From: Bacilli bacterium
Lineage (GTDB): Bacteria; Bacillota_I; Bacilli_A; RF39; UBA660
Assembly: GCA_030602345.1 (NCBI GenBank)
Contig: JAUVZX010000005.1
Coordinates: 1-49,218, forward strand
Length of the DNA stretch: 49,218 nucleotides
Direction of reading: 5' to 3'
This document shows, piece by piece, positions 1-6,437 of the stretch. Below the pieces are notes generated by a model, which saw nothing but the letters and a program-made list of their open reading frames with translations, was not told where the DNA came from and did no database searches. The first letter of the stretch is position 1. The number at the start of each line of letters is the position of its first letter. The translations under genes and the position numbers were made by a program.

Positions 1-52
1 CTTCTACCATTTTCTTTTTTTCTTCATAAGTTCTTTCAACATGTTTCCCCAT
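1..52 (-). CDS. N-terminal fragment of a repeated gene, possibly a transposase
   Basis: This is a partial reading frame running off the left edge on the minus strand. It starts MGKHVERTYEEKKKMVE and is preceded by a good GGAGG site. The same start occurs at the right edge. A short, basic, charged N-terminus in a repeated unit fits the helix-turn-helix OrfA of an IS3-type element, but only 17 residues are visible, so the identity is a guess based on repetition. Confidence 0.4.
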   Translation of the reverse strand, partial: MGKHVERTYEEKKKMVE

Positions 53-140
53 AATAAAATACCTCCAAAATACTTTCTAAATTAATTTTAACACATTTGG
101 TGTTTTTTATTTAGTATGTACTTTAAAGGTATTATAATCA
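1..140. repeat. Left arm of a 140-bp terminal inverted repeat
   Basis: Bases 1-140 are the reverse complement of 49077-49216 with a single mismatch (78 against 49139). The arm contains the first codons of an outward-facing gene, its ribosome site and a short hairpin (AACAC/GTGTT at about 91-105). Identity stops abruptly at 140/49077. The two outward copies suggest a multi-copy mobile element flanking, or assembly breaking at, both ends of the window. Confidence 0.9.
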
Positions 141-145
141 AAAGT

Positions 146-1084
146 TTATCTTTTTTTATACTTAAGTGAATAATTAGGAAATAAGTCATCCATAACATCA
201 TCACACAAACCAAAAAAGACAGCATATACCATATGTTTATCTCTAAGTAATACTTCTTCTATACTCTTATTCTTAAAGTTCCCAAAATCCCTTAAAAAGT
301 TATTATACATAATATAATCCTTAATAATAAGTAACCCCTTATCACTAAAGAACCAAACATTCTTAACAATATATACAATACTAAAACTAAGAATAACAAA
401 AGAAGAAGCTATTTGAAATAAATTATCATGTGAACCAAAAATAAAACTCCAAATAAAGATAGCAAATAAAGAAAACCCCATAAATGTTTTTAAACTAGCA
501 ACTCTTTTCAAAAGAAGCCCTGATTCAGACATCTTCTTAAAAGCAATAGAACTCAACTTAGAATTAGCCTCATATTTATGAAACAATAAACCAATCATCT
601 CTAAACTAATCTCATCATTACCCTTAAAAAATAAATCATATAAAAACTTTATCTCTTCATTATTACCAAAATAATAGTTTCTAACTAAAAAATATTGATA
701 ACCACCATCTATATCTCTTCTCTCTAACTTAACCCAATTTTCATTAACCATCAATAAAATAGTAGCAAGTACATCCTTAGGAATCATCTTATTAATAGAA
801 GTATAAGAAACACCCCCATATAAAATAAAACTAATAAATAAAGGACTATAATCATAATCTATTTCTCTAAGATAATGATTATGATCAATCGACCTCATAT
901 ATATATTCCTTGCCTTATTAAACAAAAAACCAATAAAAATATAAAATAAACTAAATCCAATAAGTAAAACATAACTAATATGAATATTACCATACTCAAT
1001 CAACAACAAAAAATCATCATATAACCATTTGATGAGAGAACCAAATAATAAAACTAAAATAAAATAACTTATATATTTTTTCAT
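146..1084 (-). CDS. DUF2207-like predicted membrane protein
   Basis: This 312-residue protein has a transmembrane segment at residues 4-22, another at about 38-58, and a hydrophobic pair at about 203-245. The segment near residues 255-300 (DYIMYNNFLRDFGNFKNKS, then EEVLLRDKHMVYAVFFGL) resembles the C-terminal part of the DUF2207 membrane family, where a short cytoplasmic motif ends in a 'Y-A-x-x-x-G' pattern. It is much shorter than typical DUF2207 proteins and lacks the extracellular N-terminal domain. The start has GAGGT six bases upstream. It reads convergently toward the left repeat. Function unknown. Confidence 0.65.
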   Translation of the reverse strand: MKKYISYFILVLLFGSLIKWLYDDFLLLIEYGNIHISYVLLIGFSLFYIFIGFLFNKARNIYMRSIDHNHYLREIDYDYSPLFISFILYGGVSYTSINKMIPKDVLATILLMVNENWVKLERRDIDGGYQYFLVRNYYFGNNEEIKFLYDLFFKGNDEISLEMIGLLFHKYEANSKLSSIAFKKMSESGLLLKRVASLKTFMGFSLFAIFIWSFIFGSHDNLFQIASSFVILSFSIVYIVKNVWFFSDKGLLIIKDYIMYNNFLRDFGNFKNKSIEEVLLRDKHMVYAVFFGLCDDVMDDLFPNYSLKYKKR

Positions 1085-1150
1085 ACCTCAATTATACACT
1101 ATAAACAAAAAAACAGATGCTAAAAAACTTTAGTTATCATAGTTTTTCAT

Positions 1151-1180
1151 TTGACAAATCATAACTAATTAATTTATCAT
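1151..1180 (+). promoter_or_regulatory. Sigma-A-type promoter
   Basis: TTGACA at 1151-1156 and TATCAT at 1175-1180 are separated by 18 bases. They lie upstream of the gene starting at 1203, whose ribosome site is AGGGGG. Confidence 0.5.
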
Positions 1181-1202
1181 AGGACTATATAAGGGGGAAT
1201 GT

Positions 1203-1592
1203 ATGAAAATAAGTTTGGATTTAACATATATCATAAATGATATATATGTAAATATAAAAAAATTTTTATTTTATATTAAAAATTTAGTAAAGGAACATAA
1301 AAAAATAAAGTCGGATTTAGTACAAATATTAATGATGAGAAATATGTCTACAAGTGAATATTGTGCATTATATTATTTTTATGAAAATGGAACAATGAGA
1401 ATGCCTAAAAATAGTATAAATGAAGAAGTAGCCCAAGGATTAATTAAACAGGGATATATTTTTATGGAAAACAATGAATATGTCATAAAAAAATCCTTTA
1501 TAAAGTCATTTTTAAAAGAATTTAATAAGAACAGAGACACCTATATTACACCCGAAGGTATGAAAAGGGCAATAATAGAAAGGAAGAAATAA
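1203..1592 (+). CDS. Small protein with a winged-helix-like C-terminal half
   Basis: This 129-residue protein was not recognised with certainty. Residues 1-30 form an amphipathic, Lys/Ile-rich helix. Residues 45-110 show the helix-helix-strand rhythm of a winged-helix fold (STSEYCALYYFYENGTMRM, then 'EEVAQGLIKQGYIFMENNEY'). Similar domains occur in phage superinfection-exclusion and conjugative-element proteins, but there is no diagnostic motif. AGGGGG sits five bases before the ATG. The next few hundred bases look degraded, so this gene may be a survivor of an old mobile element. Confidence 0.5.
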   Translation: MKISLDLTYIINDIYVNIKKFLFYIKNLVKEHKKIKSDLVQILMMRNMSTSEYCALYYFYENGTMRMPKNSINEEVAQGLIKQGYIFMENNEYVIKKSFIKSFLKEFNKNRDTYITPEGMKRAIIERKK

Positions 1593-1594
1593 AA

Positions 1595-1878
1595 ATGTTT
1601 AAAATTTTTAATCCTACAAAAAAAATAACCTTGGAAGAAGAGTATAAAGAATTAGCATACGAAATAAAAGATCAAAAAAATGGATCTTATTATGTAGTTA
1701 ATATCGAAAATTAAATGAAAGTTTTGAAAAATCTATGGACGAATACCAAAGTTTAAATCAAAGAATAAATCATTTTAAAAAAGAGGAAGAGACATTTAAA
1801 AAAATAATTGATGCAAAATCTAATTTATCGAAAACGAAAAACATGTTACCTTTTTGTAAAAAAAAACGAATAATTTGA
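1595..1878 (+). pseudogene. Frameshifted coiled-coil-like small gene
   Basis: A reading frame starts at 1595 and stops at 1712-1714 after 39 codons (MFKIFNPTKKITLEEEYKEL...). A second frame, open from 1702 to the stop at 1876-1878, continues in the same charged, helical style (...KLNESFEKSMDEYQSLNQRI...). Joined across a one-base shift near 1702-1711 they would make a protein of about 95 residues with coiled-coil character. This fits a frameshifted gene or a sequencing indel in a homopolymer-rich stretch. Two separate tiny genes are also possible. Confidence 0.35.
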
Positions 1879-2233
1879 CAAAGGTTAAAGCTATATAATA
1901 TAAGGGATTAAATGGCGTTTGATTATGTTTGAAAAAAGCGTGGTTTTTGACAAATAATTAAGGTTTTTGATACCAAACAGGCCCCAAATTGAAACAAAAT
2001 TTAAAGTTAATAAAATTCGGAATAAAACCACACAAATCTCTATAAACCCTTTTATTATAAAGGAATAAATGCATACAAATTAAAAAAACTGAAAATCATG
2101 AAATCCAAATAAAGAACGCCTTGGGAGATTCAAATGACTACACAAAAATTTTAGAAAAAGGGGGACAATCCAAAAAAAGGTAAAACACAGTAAAATCAAG
2201 GGGTATAAAAAACAAAAAAACGATTAGAAAATT
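1879..2233. other. Gene-poor, degenerate A-rich stretch
   Basis: I find no credible reading frame here on either strand. There are many A-tracts and interrupted codons. A promoter-like pair lies at its start, TTGACA at 1875-1880 and TATAAG at 1899-1904 with 18 bases between, but no gene follows in a suitable position. It looks like a decayed gene or mobile-element remnant. Confidence 0.4.
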
Positions 2234-2470
2234 CTAACTGTTAATTCTTAAAAATTTATTCTTATTTGAACTAATATAACCACAGTTCATACAGTTGTAT
2301 TTTGTGATGTTTTTTGTCTTAGTACCTCTTCTAAAAAGAAATACAAATATACCGATTAACATCATTAACCACCAACCGATAAACAACCACCACAGTAAAC
2401 CTCTTCTTTTTTTAGTTATAACCGCAGTAGTCAATTCGATCCTATCGCTACCACATTTTGGACACTTCAT
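2234..2470 (-). CDS. Zinc-ribbon small membrane protein
   Basis: This 78-residue protein opens with a CPKCGS knuckle (residues 3-8). Then come a basic linker, one Trp-rich transmembrane helix (about 24-46) and a second knuckle, CMNCGY, at about 60-65. The two Cys pairs probably form one zinc ribbon interrupted by the membrane helix. Such proteins are common and uncharacterised in Bacillota and their phages. AGGAGGT lies ahead of the start on the minus strand. It is transcribed divergently from the XRE regulator. Confidence 0.7.
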   Translation of the reverse strand: MKCPKCGSDRIELTTAVITKKRRGLLWWLFIGWWLMMLIGIFVFLFRRGTKTKNITKYNCMNCGYISSNKNKFLRINS

Positions 2471-2589
2471 AACACACCTCCTTTAAATTGTTTTAAGTAT
2501 AGCAACTATAAAAAAATAAAGCCAACCTTGTGTGGTTAATATATAAAGATTGATAGTTGATATACTTTTAATGGTAGGATGTTGATAAT

Positions 2590-2829
2590 ATGTTAGTTGC
2601 AGAAGCGGTATCAAAAAAGATTATTAAGATCTGTGAAGAGAGAAATATAACAGTCAATAAGTTAGCATCTATCAGTTGTTTAACCCAAAGTACACTTGAG
2701 AATATTGTTAACGGAAATAGTAGAAATCCAAAGTTATTTACAATCGTAAGAATATGCGAAGGATTAAAAATAGAACTATCAGATTTTTTTGATGATGAGT
2801 TATTTAGAAATCTAGATAGAGAAGATTAA
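2590..2829 (+). CDS. Cro/CI-type helix-turn-helix regulator
   Basis: This 79-residue single-domain XRE protein has the HTH at about residues 18-45 (ITVNKLASISCLTQSTLENI) followed by the typical 'TIVRICEGLKIELSDFF' helix pair. It lies 330 bp upstream of the methyltransferase genes and has its own terminator. A role as control protein for the restriction-modification genes, acting at the tandem repeats 3002-3138, is an inference from position. It could equally be an ordinary small repressor left from a mobile element. The ribosome site is weak. Confidence 0.8.
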   Translation: MLVAEAVSKKIIKICEERNITVNKLASISCLTQSTLENIVNGNSRNPKLFTIVRICEGLKIELSDFFDDELFRNLDRED

Positions 2830-2843
2830 TATTATAATTGAAT

Positions 2844-2871
2844 GCAGACGTGATGAAATGTCTGCTTTTTA
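2844..2871 (+). terminator. Rho-independent terminator after the XRE gene
   Basis: GCAGAC (2844-2849) pairs with GTCTGC (2860-2865) across a 10-base loop and is followed by a T-run. Confidence 0.8.
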
Positions 2872-2887
2872 TATGCCTAGACTCCCC

Positions 2888-2960
2888 CCCCAGGTCCAGT
2901 TTTGACATTGCTATTTGGAGAACGGTAATAGGACCTCCAAAACACTGCCTGGGGATTTTT
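2888..2960 (+). other. Long structured GC-rich hairpin followed by T-run
   Basis: CCCCAGG at 2888-2894 pairs with CCTGGGG at 2948-2954. After a 4x4 internal loop, GTTTTG at 2899-2904 pairs with CAAAAC at 2938-2943. Inside, ATTGCT/GGTAAT or CTATT/AATAG can form a third helix. A T5 tract follows at 2956-2960. The run of eight C's is unusual in this genome. It may be a terminator, an attenuator or the end of a structured RNA reading toward the methyltransferases. No known RNA family was recognised. Confidence 0.55.
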
Positions 2961-3001
2961 GGAAAGAGGGGTTAACAATATTAATTAATATTACGAAAAG
3001 A

Positions 3002-3138
3002 GCTGACTTTGTTAATTTAATATGTTAAAATTATTTTTATGATATTAGGTGCTGATTTTGTATTACTAATATGATAAAATAAATAAGGAATTAATATTTA
3101 AAAATAGTGCTGACTTTAAAAAATATTAATGATATACT
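3002..3138 (+). promoter_or_regulatory. Three tandem promoter-like repeats upstream of the methyltransferases
   Basis: Three copies of GCTGAY-N18-TAAAAT/TATACT occur at 3002-3031, 3051-3080 and 3109-3138. The 18-base spacing is identical in all three and part of the spacer is shared (ACTTTG, TAATATGNT). Each could be a promoter with the -35 TGAC and the -10 TAAAAT or TATACT, or the copies could be operators for the XRE regulator. The last copy is placed correctly to transcribe the gene at 3163. Confidence 0.6.
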
Positions 3139-3162
3139 AGGGTTACAGTTGGAGGGATTATT

Positions 3163-4218
3163 ATGCATAAAGTTTTAGACCTATTTTGCGGAGCGGGTGG
3201 CTTAAGTCTCGGATTTCAATTAGCGGGATACAAAATAATAGGCGGTATAGATTTTCAAAAAGATGCTATTGCTACACATGAAAGAAATTTTAAAAATAGT
3301 GTTTCTATATGTGGGGACATAAGCCAAATTAGTGATGAAGAGATTATAAAAAAATTTACTGGAAAAGTTGATGTAATAATAGGTGGACCACCATGTCAAG
3401 GATTTTCTGCAGCAAATCAACATCAAAAGCTAGAGGATGATCCAAGAAACAAATTATTCTTCGAATTTATAAGATTCGTTAGAATATTAAATCCAAAAGC
3501 GGTGGTAATAGAAAATGTTCGCCAAATTTTGACTAAAGATGATGGCTTTGCAAAGCGTGAGATTTTGAGGATATTGGATGAACTCGGTTATAATGTTGAT
3601 GTAAAAGTTCTTGATTCCAGTGAGTATGGAGTTCCACAATCACGAAAAAGAGCGGTATTTGTAGGAGTTAAGAAAAATATAGGAAATATTAGTTATGAAA
3701 AAATAAAAAAATGCACTCATATTGTAAATGTTGAAGAAGCAATTGGCGAACTTTATGAGCTTGAGAAAAGCGAATCGAATTATTTACAAAGTAAACCTAA
3801 GACTAAATTTCAACAATATTTGCGTTCAAAGGATAATTGTATTTTAAACCATGAAAAAAAATATCCTAATTCTGAAGTGCAAAAAAGAATGAGTTATGTT
3901 CATGAGGGTGGCAATTGGAGAGATGTTCCAGAAGAAATGTGGGCTATCAAGAGAGACAATAGACACTCTTCCGCATATAAAAGATTGGATTCAAAAAAAG
4001 TATCAATAACAATTGATACAGGGCACATGAATTACTTTCATCCAAAATTTAACAGAGTACCTACAGTTAGAGAATCTGCAAGAATACAATCTTTTCCAGA
4101 TTATTTTATATTTGAAGGGACGCCAACTAGTCAATTAAGACAAGTAGGAAATGCAGTTCCTCCTTTGATGGCAAAGGCTATAGCGGAGCTTATAAAGGAG
4201 GTTATAGATAGTGAGTAA
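3163..4218 (+). CDS. DNA cytosine-5 methyltransferase (first of pair)
   Basis: This 351-residue protein transfers methyl from S-adenosylmethionine to carbon 5 of cytosine in a short DNA target. Motif I is DLFCGAGGLSLGF (residues 6-18), and motif IV is GGPPCQGFS with catalytic Cys78. ENV (motif VI) lies near residue 125, the 'QSRKR' motif VIII near 160, and VGNAVPP (motif X) near the C-terminus. The length is typical of an M.HpaII-sized enzyme. GGAGGG precedes the ATG. It overlaps the second methyltransferase by 8 bp, so the two are co-translated. It protects host DNA from the nuclease at 5335. Confidence 0.95.
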   Translation: MHKVLDLFCGAGGLSLGFQLAGYKIIGGIDFQKDAIATHERNFKNSVSICGDISQISDEEIIKKFTGKVDVIIGGPPCQGFSAANQHQKLEDDPRNKLFFEFIRFVRILNPKAVVIENVRQILTKDDGFAKREILRILDELGYNVDVKVLDSSEYGVPQSRKRAVFVGVKKNIGNISYEKIKKCTHIVNVEEAIGELYELEKSESNYLQSKPKTKFQQYLRSKDNCILNHEKKYPNSEVQKRMSYVHEGGNWRDVPEEMWAIKRDNRHSSAYKRLDSKKVSITIDTGHMNYFHPKFNRVPTVRESARIQSFPDYFIFEGTPTSQLRQVGNAVPPLMAKAIAELIKEVIDSE

Positions 4219-5278
4219 AAATATAATAGATTTATTTTGTGGAGCTGGTGGATTTTCATTTGGATTTGAAAGTGCTGGATATAATGTAAAAATGGCTTTA
4301 GACAGTTGGAAAGATGCGATAGAAACATTCAATGAGAATCATTCTAGTAAAGTCGGTATTTGTAAAAACATATACGATTTTACAAACGACGAAATTAAAG
4401 AATTTGGATTAAAAAATAGTATTAAAGGTATAATAGGTGGACCTCCATGTCAAGGCTTTAGTATGGTAGGAACAAGAAATGAAAAAGACGACAGGAATAC
4501 ATTATATCTTCAATATGTAAGATTTGTGGAAAATATAATGCCAGAATTTTTTATACTTGAAAATGTGAAAGGGTTACTAACTTTAAAGGGTGGATATTTT
4601 AAAGAAGATATATTAAAAAGATTTAGTGAACTTGGATATAATGTTAACTTTAAAGTTTTGAAAGCGTCAGAATACGGTGTGCCTCAAAATAGAGAAAGAG
4701 TTTTCTTTGTTGGATTAAGAAAAGATATATTTGGAGACAGACAATTTATTTTTCCTGATAAAGTAGAAAATATTATTAACACCAAAGATGCTATAAGTGA
4801 TTTACCATCATTGGACAATGATGAGCCTCATTATTTATATGGAAAAGAACCAAGTAATAATTATCAGAAATTAATGAGAAAAAATAGTAAAATATTAATG
4901 AATAATGAGATCACAAATCATACAGATCAAACCAAAAATGTTATTTCATTAATTCCAGATGGTGGAAATATAAAATCTTTACCAGAAGAATACTATAAGA
5001 TTAGAAATTATAATACTGCATTCAAAAGAATGAATAGTTGTCAACCTGCTAGTACAATCGATTGTGGACATAGGAATTATTTTCATTATAAAGAAAATAG
5101 AATACCAACAGTTAGGGAGTCTGCGAGAATACAATCTTTTCCTGATAGATTTAAATTTTCAGGAAGTAAGACGAGTCAATATACACAAGTGGGAAATGCA
5201 GTTCCGCCATTGTTGGCACAAAAGGTTGCAGAAGCAGTAAGTAAGATTTATGATGATTTAGAAAGCGGAAAGGAATAG
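4211..5278 (+). CDS. DNA cytosine-5 methyltransferase (second of pair)
   Basis: This 355-residue protein has the same fold as its neighbour: DLFCGAGGFSFGFESAGY (motif I), GGPPCQGFS with catalytic Cys80, ENV near residue 121, 'PQNRERV' and VGNAVPP at the end. It starts at GTG inside the last codons of the upstream gene, just after AGGAGG at 4197-4202. The two enzymes differ through the middle target-recognition region, so they may read different strands of an asymmetric site or two different sites. This is inferred from known paired methyltransferase systems. Confidence 0.94.
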   Translation: MSKNIIDLFCGAGGFSFGFESAGYNVKMALDSWKDAIETFNENHSSKVGICKNIYDFTNDEIKEFGLKNSIKGIIGGPPCQGFSMVGTRNEKDDRNTLYLQYVRFVENIMPEFFILENVKGLLTLKGGYFKEDILKRFSELGYNVNFKVLKASEYGVPQNRERVFFVGLRKDIFGDRQFIFPDKVENIINTKDAISDLPSLDNDEPHYLYGKEPSNNYQKLMRKNSKILMNNEITNHTDQTKNVISLIPDGGNIKSLPEEYYKIRNYNTAFKRMNSCQPASTIDCGHRNYFHYKENRIPTVRESARIQSFPDRFKFSGSKTSQYTQVGNAVPPLLAQKVAEAVSKIYDDLESGKE

Positions 5279-5298
5279 TGTTGTTCCTTTTTTTTTAT
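5269..5298 (+). terminator. Terminator spanning the stop codon of the second methyltransferase
   Basis: AAAGGAA (5269-5275) pairs with TTCCTTT (5284-5290) and a T-run follows. A TTGTTC-N17-TATAAT promoter (5281-5309) overlaps it, so the nuclease gene can be transcribed separately from the methyltransferases. Confidence 0.7.
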
Positions 5299-5334
5299 TG
5301 TGTTATAATTTGTTTATATTATTGAGGTGATTTT

Positions 5335-6372
5335 GTGTTTAAATATGACAATCTATATAGCTTAGTTTTTGATAAAAGTGTTGATGCAACAGATTTAATA
5401 ATTGTTACAGGTTATATAGGTCCAGCAATCGTTCAAGATTTAAAAGAATCCCCATATAATACGAAAGTATTTGTAGGGATGTATGGTAGCACTATTAGCA
5501 ACATTATACATAATAGTTTGTTAAAGTCTAATTCGTTTGATAATGTTAAAATATTCTACACTAAAATTTTAGTACATTCAAAATGTTATATTTGGAAAAA
5601 AGGTGAGCAAATTGTAAGAGTACTAATCGGCTCTGCAAATTTTTCTACGAGTGGTTTAAGGACACCGAAAAAAGAAATTTTGGGTGAACTAGGATCAGAT
5701 ACATTCGATCAAATATTAACATACTTGAGATTAATAGAGTCAGATTCGTATAGTGTAAAAGATTATGTCTCTGGAATATCTTCAACAGTTGGGTACTTTG
5801 ATGAAGCAACTCAATCTATAAGCGAAAGAGAAGTTGAAATATCGCTTTTAGCGGCTAGAAGTGGTGGAAGCGATAATATAGTTGGGGTTTCAACTAATCC
5901 AGGTGATGTCCATGCTTCTGCAGGTTTAAATTGGGGATTTTCTAATGGATTACCAAAACCAAATGATGCCTATATTAAAATACCTGTTGAGCAGATAAAT
6001 AATAACCCAATGATGTTTCCTGAAAAAAATGATGATGTTAATGATCCTATTGATGTAATTTGGGATGATGGAACAGAAATGCAACTTTTACTTGAAGGAA
6101 ATCAGACTGCAATGTCAAAAAATTATCCGAAGCAAATTTCTTCCTATAAAAATAAAAGCGTTATTGGTATATATTTAAGAAAAAGAATAGGGGAAAAGCT
6201 AGGAAAAGATTTAGTTTTACCAGATATTTCTAAAGATGAATTTAAAGATAATGCAATGAATTATAAAGATAAGTTAATAACTAAAGATATGCTTATAGAA
6301 TACGGAAGATCATCAATAAATATTAAATTAATTGGTGACAGAACATATTATTTTGATTTCTCGGTGAAATAA
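5335..6372 (+). CDS. NgoFVII-like restriction endonuclease (PLD-type nuclease)
   Basis: This 345-residue protein is the probable cleavage subunit of the restriction-modification system. The phospholipase-D-type active site is visible as HSK at residues 81-83 and GSANFS at 99-104 (an HxK...N signature), with the acidic GELG segment near 117. This architecture matches the NgoFVII family of type II enzymes, which work without divalent metal. Residues about 150-345 form a separate C-terminal part, presumably DNA recognition. It starts at GTG with GAGGTG eight bases before. Its position after two cytosine methyltransferases supports the call. Target sequence unknown. Confidence 0.85.
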   Translation: MFKYDNLYSLVFDKSVDATDLIIVTGYIGPAIVQDLKESPYNTKVFVGMYGSTISNIIHNSLLKSNSFDNVKIFYTKILVHSKCYIWKKGEQIVRVLIGSANFSTSGLRTPKKEILGELGSDTFDQILTYLRLIESDSYSVKDYVSGISSTVGYFDEATQSISEREVEISLLAARSGGSDNIVGVSTNPGDVHASAGLNWGFSNGLPKPNDAYIKIPVEQINNNPMMFPEKNDDVNDPIDVIWDDGTEMQLLLEGNQTAMSKNYPKQISSYKNKSVIGIYLRKRIGEKLGKDLVLPDISKDEFKDNAMNYKDKLITKDMLIEYGRSSINIKLIGDRTYYFDFSVK

Positions 6373-6437
6373 AAATGCGGAATTCACCTTAATTTTAATA
6401 GTATATACATAATCTTTGTAAAAACTGGGGAGTAAAT

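Noticed and set aside
2295-2486. Plus-strand reading frame
   Set aside because: It is the shadow of the zinc-ribbon gene on the other strand, whose Cys knuckles and ribosome site are convincing.
3220-3426. Minus-strand reading frame inside the first methyltransferase
   Set aside because: It lies wholly within conserved methyltransferase motifs and has no ribosome site or recognisable protein features.
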